The notes under the pieces were generated by a model. That model was given only the letters and a program-made list of their open reading frames with translations, was not told where the DNA came from and did not search any database. From Charina bottae (Eukaryota > Chordata > Lepidosauria > Squamata > Charinaidae): a stretch of DNA of 64,000 nucleotides. Positions 55,790 through 64,000 of the stretch are shown one piece after another. The stretch's first letter is position 1; every line of letters starts with the position of its first letter. The stretch lies in the NCBI GenBank assembly GCA_023362775.1, contig JALMGJ010000003.1:177821725-177885724 (forward strand), given 5' to 3'. The position numbers were made by a program, and so were the translations under genes.

Positions 55790-56658
55790 AGCACTACAGT
55801 TAAAGTTAAAAGCAAGAGAGGATTTGATAGCTGAAGGTTATACATGTCAGTGGTTTTCATACTGTATGTTCAGTTACTAGAAAGATTTAAAGCAGATAAA
55901 AGGATTTTTGATTTTGAATATGGTAAAACCGAATTTGAAGTTGAACTCTGAACAAATGATGAACATGTTATTCTAAGATGTACAAACTTTTATTGAAATT
56001 AGAAACAGAAGATGAACAATTAAAGATTGCGTGATAAAATGGTGGGCATGCAAAAAAGCTAAGAAATTTTGGGATCAAATACATATTTCAATTCAGAAGA
56101 TCTTAAAGATTAATATACAATCAAAACCAGAGACTTTTCTTTTGGGACTGATGGAAAAGAAAAGAATTGGAAAGAATTCATGGAACTTAGTTTTTGTATA
56201 TGGTAACAGTGGAAAGATTCAATATTACCTACAAAGGAAGAATGGATGGTGAAGTTGATGGAGTTGGCTGAAATGGCGAAATTGACAGCTTTGATTAGAG
56301 AAAAGACATTGACTAATTTTAATGTCAAGGGAAACCCCTTTTGGATTTTTTGCGTGAAATAGAAAAAATGAAATTGTGATATCTGGATTTGATCATTAGA
56401 AATAATAATGGACAATAGAATTAATGAAAGCTATGTTGTAAGCTTAGAGCAAGAGTTTAATGTAAATGTATACTTATATCTGTAGCAAAGAGTCAGAAGT
56501 AATTTTTTTCTGCATTTTTGTTCTTTCTCTTTTTTTTCTTTTTCTGCACTTTTGACTTTGTTCTTTTTTCTATTTTGCTTTCTTACTTTATTTTTTCTCA
56601 TGTCTTGTTAGTTTTTATCTTTTTACCTTAAACTTTTAATAAAGTTTAATAAAAAAAA
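55790..56658 (+). mobile_element. L1 LINE 3' fragment with internal deletion
   Basis: Fragments in changing frames: QWFSY, then LLERFKADKR, KLLLKLETEDEQ, then WWACKKAKKFWDQIH and KPETFLLGL, parallel to the L1 at 43.8 kb. A stretch of about 210 bp (YRWYMTP to the CWKC region) is missing between IKW and WWACKK. Ends with a T-rich 3' UTR, ttaataaagttt and a short poly-A. Several stops; older than the 43.8 kb copy. Confidence 0.85.
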
Positions 56659-56889
56659 CCTAGACTAGCAATTCTTACCTGCTGTTTTACGTAAGGAATA
56701 TAGTGTTATGTTTCATTTTTTTCCAGTGCAGAAAAAAAATATGCTTTCTTTGTGTAGGAAGAATGTGTGTTTGATGTCTCTAATAATTATTTATATTGGT
56801 TTTATATTGGTTTGTGTAGCTTCTCAGTTATTCCTAATAGCAATTTGTTTTTAAAAATAACTTGTCATATATATTTGGATTTATAATAT

Positions 56890-56957
56890 ATGATATTTTA
56901 ATCAGTTTTATTGTAAACCACCCAGAGTTCCCCATTGGGGGAGATGGGCGGTCATAT

Positions 56958-57008
<51 letters not shown>

Positions 57009-57010
57009 AT
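56890..57010 (+). mobile_element. CR1 3' terminus with (AAAT)n tail
   Basis: taaaccacccagagttcccc, gagatgggcggtcatataag, then about 11 AAAT units. Confidence 0.85.
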
Positions 57011-57120
57011 ATTAGGCACCCTTTGACTTATGTTGGATGTATCAGCACACAAATTAGTATATGTAAAAGTGATACATAAAAGTTCAAAGCTGGTGTAAAG
57101 CTACAAGTTCACACAGATAT

Positions 57121-57200
57121 TCATTCATTCATTCATTCATTCATTCATTCATTCATTCATTCAACTTATATCACCGCCCATCCTAACTGAATTAAACTAC
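57121..57200 (-). mobile_element. CR1 3' terminus with (ATTC)n tail
   Basis: On the minus strand: ggatgggcggtgatataagt then (GAAT)n of about 11 units. Confidence 0.65.
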
Positions 57201-58780
57201 CCCAGAAGCATGTTCAGGAATAGTAAATTTGAAATAATGTAAATGGTTAGTTGATACTGAAAGGATATCAATATGTATATGACTGGCTATTCCAGGCACT
57301 TGATACTGGATTGGAGTAGCCAGTCCAGGCCACTGATACAGAGGGGAAGAATAAACTATTGCTAACCGGTCTCTGTGCATGAGAGAGAATGACCAATTTC
57401 CCCTAACCTGATAAACCCAGTTTGCCACAATCCAATTATATGTCTTTACTGGTGGTCCTGCCCCAATCCAATCACACTAACTGTGTGGAAGACCACAATT
57501 TGGGGAATAAGGAATCCCTGCCCATGTTCTTGAGGAATTGCTTGGAATGACTCTAGTATGATACAGAGGTGGCTACGGGGGGGGGAGGATGAGGAATGAG
57601 CATTCCATCATTTTGACAGAAGCTCTGCCCCTTTTGTATGTGCCTTGTGATATCACACCCATGTACAAGAGGGACAAAGCTTGCATAATGTTGCTTGCTT
57701 TGTCATTTTGATGAAATCATTGGATTCAGCAGATGCCTCTGCTAGTTTCCCATGAGACCTTGGCAATGTCTTCACTAAAGGAAAGCTTGGTTTTTCTTCA
57801 GCTATAAATTCTGGAAAGCCACAAGATGGTACCCAAAAGATACAGAAGTCTCTAACTCTCTGCTGCCATCTAGTGAAAATCTGGATTTTTGCATCCCAGA
57901 TCTGTGGCGCTATTCTTTTCAGCCTCTCTCTCCAGCTTGTTTACTTACAAAATGGGTCAATTGACAGGATTCACTCAGTGGAGTGAAATTAACTTGTATA
58001 TGACTTGGTCTCTTTGAGGTTAAATGTAATCTCCATAGATCAACTGATCCTTTTTTGTTATTCCCACAACAACACAATAGCCCCCATTGTCGTTAATGTG
58101 CTGTGAAAACAGAACCACTGTGACTTATTTTGAAAGAGCAAATTGTAGCCTTTGCTGTATTGCAGAAGGCATACTTTGAAATGCTTCCTGGATAGTTTCT
58201 TATGTTACATTAATATACCTTATTTTAAAAAAAAGGTTCAGCAGAAAAAAGGCAAAGAGTTGATAAAGCATTCAAGATCAATTGCGTATTATCTTATGCT
58301 ATTATGCTTAAATTTATGCTTATTAATTAATGGCTAAATAAATAAATATTTATACATATAATTACATATGTTAAAATTCAATTCAATCAATTTATTGTTT
58401 TGACCACTGGTCATAACAAACTATGTTAAGATTAACTAGTAATGAAAGTTGAAACAAGATTTATAGAAGAAACAAAATGCATATATTTAGAACTACAGAT
58501 TTACTGGAAACATAAATATTAATTGCTGCTTAGACTCTTAGGAATTTGTGGTGTGAGAATCTGTTCAAAGATTATCCTATGTATTACTAAGAATACGTCC
58601 ACCTTGGTCCAATTGATGAAACAGAATTCTAGTAAGAAATTCAAGATATCTTGAGATGGCATCAGGCCTGGGGGTCTTTGGGAACTGGAGACATACTTAG
58701 ATGGCTCCACTGTGATTGATATTCTTGCTCTCTCAATGGGGTTTGTATATTTTAAAAAAATTGATAATGTTTTTATTTTA
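57201..58780. other. Unique DNA
   Basis: No recognised gene. 57240-57330 has short local duplications of tgatactg and ccagtccaggc/ttccaggc. Confidence 0.4.
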
Positions 58781-58784
58781 ATAA

Positions 58785-58892
58785 TTATTTTCTATCTTTT
58801 ATAATGGTTGTTTTTTACCTATTTGCTATTTTATCTCATTGTTGTATGCCGCCCAGAGTTGCTTTGTGTGAGATGGGTGGTTATATAAATAT

Positions 58893-58941
<49 letters not shown>
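58785..58941 (+). mobile_element. CR1 3' terminus with (ATAG)n tail
   Basis: gccgcccagagttgctttgt, gagatgggtggttatataaa, then about 12 ATAG units. Confidence 0.85.
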
Positions 58942-58942
<1 letters not shown>

Positions 58943-59846
58943 ATATCTTCTGAGAACATGAACTCTGCTCTCCCTTGTTCTATATTGCCTATATGCCTGA
59001 TCAATGTCTCTTGTGAAGAACAAATATAGCAAGCAGTGTATATGGGATGAATATGTTAAAATCAAGCAATAAATGTTCCTTGATTTGTGAATATTATTAA
59101 TAGCAGCAAACTATGTTATATATAATTTAGGCTGCAACTATCAATTTTTCATAGAACAAACCTAAGGAATGATTGAACAAAATCCTCACAGTACTTCTGT
59201 AAAGAGAATATTTTATACATGCAAATTAATTACATTAAACATGATAGCATGGTGAAGACAAATTTAACTGATGCTTATCAGGCCTTCTTCATTTATATAA
59301 GTAGTATTCTACATTATATAACTAAAAAAAACTCTGGTGATTTTTATATACTTCTGTTTGTAGAGAATATCATACAGTGACAAATTCTAGATGCAAATCT
59401 AAAAGGTGGGAATCTGTGCCATGAAGAATACTATGGAAATAATGCAAACAAAATATTTGAGAGCTATTCTTGCTGCCCCAAGAAGTGTAGCCAACACCAC
59501 TCTCAAACTTGAGGTGGCAGTGCCTAAAATAGAAGTCATAGCCTGGAGTTTGATTATCAGTGATTTGTTAAAGGGCAAGTTCTTTACCCCTTGTATTGGC
59601 ACAGGATCATTCTCCAAGCTGGAGGGGTGCTATAGAGATAAAATTAGCACCTTAGGTACTCTCAGCGGGGTTCCTTCTTACCCTGGGTTATGAAGAGGCT
59701 AGACATGTACTCAAAAAATAGATCATAGGGAGTACCAGATGGATGTCAATGGGATGCCGCATAACAGCTTAATCTGGATTTTAAGGGGAGCTCGGGTGCT
59801 GGCCAAATATTTAACATCTCTCATCTTCCCCAGTTTGATGAAGGAT
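58942..59846. other. Unique DNA
   Basis: No recognised gene. A frame at 59406-59693 lacks any known domain. Confidence 0.4.
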
Positions 59847-59861
59847 ATATTTGGGCATCCC

Positions 59862-62359
59862 TGCTGAAGAAGCAGAAGTAGATCAGTTCTATGAGGATCT
59901 GCAGCACCTACTAGATAATACACCAAAAAGAGATGTTATTTTCATTACAGGAGACTGGAATGCTAAGGTGGGTAGTCAGACGACACCTGGAATTACAGGC
60001 AAGCATGGTCTGGGAGAACAAAATGAAGCAGGACATAGGCTGATAGAATTTTGCCAAGACAACTCACTGTGCATAACAAACACTCTCTTCCAACAACCTA
60101 AAAGACGACTTTATACATGGACTTCACCAGATGGTCGACACCGAAATCAGATTGACTACATCCTTTGCAGCCAAAGGTGGCGGACATCTATACAGTCGGT
60201 AAAAACAAGACCTGGAGCTGACTGTAGTTCAGATCACGAACTTCTTATTGCAAAATTTAGAATCAGACTAAAGAGAATAGGGAAGACCCACAGATCAGTT
60301 AGATATGAGCTCACTAATATTCCTAAGGAATATGCAGTGGAGGTGAAGAATAGATTTAAGGGACTAGATTTAGTAGATAGGGTCCCAGAAGAACTATGGA
60401 CAGAAGTTCGCAACATTGTTCAGGAGGAGGCAACAAAAAACGTCCCAAAGAAAAAGAAAACCAAGAAGGCAAGATGGCTGTCTGCTGAAACACTGGAAGT
60501 AGCCCAAGAAAGAAGGAAAGCAAAAGGCAACAGTGATAGGGGGAGATATGCCCAATTAAATGCAAAATTCCAGAGGTTAGCCAGAAGGGATAAGGAATTA
60601 TTTTTAAACAAGCAATGTGCGGAAGTGGAAGAAGACAATAGGATAGGAAGGACAAGAGACCTCTTCCAGAAAATTAGAAACATCGGAGGTAAATTCCAGG
60701 CAAAAATGGGTATGATCAAAAACAAAGATGGTAAGGACCTAACAGAAGCAGAAGAGATCAAGAAAAGGTGGCAAGAATATACGGAAGATCTGTATAGGAA
60801 GGATAATAATATTGGAGATAGCTTTGACGGTGTGGTCAGTGAGTTAGAGCCAGACATCCTGAAGAGTGAGGTTGAATGGGCCTTAAGAAGCATTGCTAAT
60901 AACAAGGCAGCAGGAGACGACGGTATCCCAGCTGAACTGTTTAAAATCTTGCAAGATGATGCTGTCAAGGTGATGCATGCCATATGCCAGCAAATTTGGA
61001 AAACACAAGAATGGCCATCAGATTGGAAAAAATCAACTTATATCCCCATACCAAAAAAGGGAAGCACTAAAGAATGTTCAAACTATCGAACAGTGGCACT
61101 TATTTCACATGCCAGTAAGGTAATGCTCAAAATCTTGCAAGGTAGACTCCAGCAATTCATGGAGCGAGAATTGCCAGATGTACAAGCTGGGTTTAGAAAA
61201 GGCAGAGGAACTAGAGACCAAATTGCCAATATCCGCTGGATAATGGAGAAAGCCAGGGAATTTCAGAAAAACATCTATTTCTGTTTTATTGACTATTCTA
61301 AAGCCTTTGACTGTGTGGATCATAACAAATTGTGGCAAGTTCTTGGTGGTATGGGGATACCACGTCATCTTGTCTGCCTCCTGAGGAATCTGTATAATGA
61401 CCAAGTAGCAACGGTAAGAACAGAGCACGGAACAACGGACTGGTTTAAGATTGGGAAAGGAGTACGGCAGGGTTGTATACTCTCACCCTACCTATTCAAC
61501 CTGTACGCAGAACACATCATGCGACATGCTGGGCTTGAGGAATCCAAGGCTGGAGTTAAAATCGCTGGAAGAAACATTAACAATCTCAGATATGCAGATG
61601 ATACCACTTTGATGGCTGAAAGCGAGGAGGAGTTGAGGAGCCTTATGACGAAGGTGAAAGAAGAAAGTGCAAAAGCTGGGTTGCAGTTAAACCTCAAAAA
61701 AACCAAGATTATGGCAACCAGCTTGATTGATGACTGGCAAGTAGAGGGAGAAAGTGGAGGCAGTGACAGACTTTGTATTTCTAGGCGCAAAGATTACTGC
61801 AGACGCTGACTGCAGCCAGGAAATCAGAAGACGTCTACTTCTTGGGAGGAGAGCAATGGCAAATCTTGATAAAATAGTTAAGAGCAGAGACATCACACTG
61901 ACAACAAAGGTCCGCATAGTTAAAGCAATGGTATTCCCTGTAGTAACCTATGGCTGCGAGAGCTGGACCATAAGGAAGGCTGAGCGAAGGAAGATAGATG
62001 CTTTTGAACTGTGGTGTTGGAGGAAAATTCTGAGAGTGCCTTGGACTGCAAGAAGATCAAACCAGTCCATACTCCAGGAAATCAAGCCAGACTGCTCACT
62101 TGAGGGAATGATATTAAAGGCAAAACTGAAGTACTTTGGCCACATAATGAGAAGACAGGATACCCTGGAGAAGAAGCTGATGCTAGGAAAAGTGGAAGGC
62201 AAAAGGAAGAGGGGCCGACCAAGGGCAAGATGGATGGATGGTATTCTGGAGGTGACGGACTCAACCATTGGGGAGCTGGGGATGGTGACGGCCGACAGAA
62301 AGCTCTGGCGTGGACTGGTCCATGAAGTCACGAAGAGTCGGAAACGACTGAACGAATAA
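59862..62359 (+). pseudogene. RTE endonuclease (partial) and reverse transcriptase, frameshifted
   Basis: From EEAEVDQFYEDL the frame covers the rest of the endonuclease, including ITGDWNAKVGS, NQIDYILCS and SSDHELL, and then RT motifs FCFIDYSKAFDCVDH, GVRQGCILSPYLFNLYAE and LRYADDTTLMAES. At 61751-61753 an A-run of three replaces five A in copy A, a 2-nt loss that shifts the frame and ends it at 61809. The correct frame resumes (VEAVTDFVFLG, YGCESWT, FELWCWRKILRVPW) and runs to the stop at 62357. Without N-terminus and with the shift it cannot be functional, but the sequence is otherwise almost identical to copy A, so insertion was recent. The ATG at 59851 lies in the TSD and is not an original start. 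Confidence 0.93.
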
Positions 62360-62368
62360 ACAACAACA
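59862..62368 (+). mobile_element. RTE-clade LINE, 5'-truncated copy B
   Basis: Bounded by a 12-bp TSD, ATATTTGGGCAT (59847-59858 and 62369-62380). Homology with copy A starts at tgctgaagaagcag (59862) after three filler bases. It ends gaacgaataaacaacaac. Truncation inside the endonuclease. Confidence 0.94.
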
Positions 62369-62380
62369 ATATTTGGGCAT

Positions 62381-63273
62381 GGCATAATGTATTACTATTA
62401 ATACTCCTACTTGGCAGATACTCCAGAATCTCTTTATTCAAATGAGTTTTCTGTTGTGGTTACAAAAAGATTGAAACCTTGTCCACGTGCTGCTGTATTG
62501 CAGTTTCTCTAGGGATGTAAAGAATTCTCATTTCACCTCTTATATGACAGTATCCAGGATCAACAGACCTTTGTTATATGAAGCTTCTATTTTCTGATTC
62601 TAACACTAGCATTACCAGCAGTGTGGCTAAGTTCTGTGCTGCTGGGGCTAAATGTGCCAACAAACACTTTGTCTCAATTATTATGTTTTTATATGGTTTT
62701 ATGTTACTTTTTTTTAAAAAAAAAAAATCTGGATCACTGATTGTAACAATAATAAAGTAAAGCTTTTGACTCTGAAGCCTCCCTTCTCTGCAGTTAAACC
62801 TGATAACAATACGCCTCTGCCTTAATTTACTCAAGAGCAATTAGTGTACAGTATATATAATAATGCAGTGTCTCTCACAACATATTATGCCACTGTTGTA
62901 GATTTTGGCACTTTCGCTGTTAGTATGGTATTATTAGAGTTAATACGTGTCCTTTGCAGAGTTATTGAGATGGAGCAATAGACAGAAGGAAGATCAGGCA
63001 ACTAAGCCTGATGTAGTATTTTATTTTTTATTAGGGAAGTTATTAGGACACCCAGAAGAGAAGGTAGCTATGGAGAATCATTGATAGAAGTATTGATAAA
63101 AACACAGTTCCATTCCCAAAGTGGATAAACAAACAGTATTTTAGAACTGAGAGGAAAGAAGAACTGTCGTTCAAAATGCAATATTACAGAGATGAAACAA
63201 TTCATATGAGCCAGTTTAATTTAAATAGTTAATTGTCTAGGATTTAAGAATGAAACACTCCAGCTTATAAAAC
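62381..63273. other. Unique AT-rich DNA
   Basis: No recognised content. Confidence 0.4.
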
Positions 63274-63676
63274 TGTTAGGGTTTGATAAACCCAGGAATT
63301 TACTTCTAGATATAAATTATACAGAGAGGCTTGATTTCTAGGTAAAAGGTGAAATATTCTGCACAGTCACCCAATTAGCAGCCATTGTTGTAGGAATGAT
63401 GTGTCATGTGTGACTCATTCAACAGGTGCTTAGAGTTAAGTTGGGTGTGGTAGTTAACGAGATTGACCTATAATGTGATTGGTCAGTTTGACTATAAATG
63501 CAGAGATATTCTGTATTCCTTTTTATTCCCATTTTTACCTCGTGAAAGCTGTATTGTTGATGGTGTATCATTTGTTACCTGTGGAAGTGATCTGTAAATA
63601 CGTATGTATATAAAGTAAATAGGATATTTGATATAACTTCTGTTTGGAGTCTATTTACTGCATAGTACTTGGATCA
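63274..63676 (+). repeat. Probable LTR
   Basis: Starts TGTTAGGGTTTGATAAACCC, ends ttggatca, with a TATA-like gactataaatgcagag at about 63490. One base after the end comes tggtgcctaggagagagg, which could be a primer-binding site (TGG plus tRNA complement). No second LTR or TSD can be seen in the window. Confidence 0.45.
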
Positions 63677-64000
63677 CTGGTGCCTAGGAGAGAGGCAGGC
63701 CGCTCCACATCCGCTCGCCCCTATCCGACAGGGTTACAGGCCCAGAGGCGGCAGAGACGCCATAGACGACGGAAGGCTTTGCACTGGCTGTGGATCGGTG
63801 GATCGTGTGCAGTCTGTGAGCTGGAAGCTTTGGAAGCCTATCCAGGAGTCGTGTGGCTATTTGGAGTGATTTGGAGCTGTAAAAGGTTTCGTGTTTGCGT
63901 GTTTTTTTCTCCTACGCTTGTTTTGCAGCTGGAGGACATTCTGATAAGGTCTGTGTCTTTAATCATCGGTGTCTGCCCAGAAGGGGCTGAAGACAGATGA
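63677..64000 (+). other. Possible 5' leader of an LTR retroelement, cut by the window edge
   Basis: GC-richer than its surroundings, follows the probable LTR and has a frame that stays open to about 63996. No Gag motif is visible. The frame from 63644 spans the LTR end and is not taken as a gene. Confidence 0.35.

Noticed and set aside
59406..59693. 95-residue frame before RTE copy B
   Set aside because: No domain, no splice-site context and no similarity I can recognise.
61940..62359. Conserved host protein resembling a craniofacial-development-like product
   Set aside because: The YGCESWT to WCWRKILRVPW block belongs to the RTE polymerase and lies inside an element with TSDs.

Overview
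This window is vertebrate nuclear DNA from a squamate reptile. I see no supported host exon, rRNA, tRNA gene or CRISPR array. The evidence for a squamate is the repeat content: a nearly intact BovB (RTE) LINE, eight tRNA-derived SINEs with BovB-like tails (Sauria type), CR1 tails that run into microsatellites, Penelope-like elements, hAT foldback MITEs and a chromodomain Ty3/gypsy element. Such a mix fits a lizard or snake; I cannot name the species. The window is probably intergenic or intronic.

Layout. 1-5250: a degraded RTE LINE interrupted by the LTR of a decayed chromovirus (gag knuckle, protease-RT-RNase H, integrase, chromodomain; all minus strand). 5.5-10 kb: an hAT element with tandem GC boxes, two SINEs, a Penelope fragment and a CR1 tail. 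10-24 kb: mostly unique AT-rich DNA with two SINEs and one CR1 3' end. 24.2-26.6 kb: a SINE with an RTE-like tail, a mariner-like element with a SINE inserted in its end, and a chromovirus deletion derivative whose LTR start is fused to integrase. 29-33.2 kb: a SINE inside a hexamer microsatellite, a hAT MITE, and two Penelope insertions that carry head-to-head terminal repeats with hammerhead-ribozyme-like motifs. 36-40.3 kb: two hAT elements, a SINE with a long ATAAA array, a 52-bp-arm palindrome, and a solo LTR with a 66-bp minisatellite in an open frame. 43.8-48.0 kb: a truncated L1 with a BovB nested just behind its stop codon. 49.5-52.4 and 59.9-62.4 kb: two almost identical RTE copies in opposite orientation. 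63.3-64 kb: a probable LTR and the start of an element that runs off the window.

The elements interact as retrotransposition partners. The BovB/RTE LINEs encode endonuclease and reverse transcriptase, and the two SINE types carry 3' tails that match two different RTE lineages in this same window. Target-site duplications (TSDs) read directly from the sequence date many nestings: PLE into SINE, SINE into mariner, BovB into L1, LTR into RTE.
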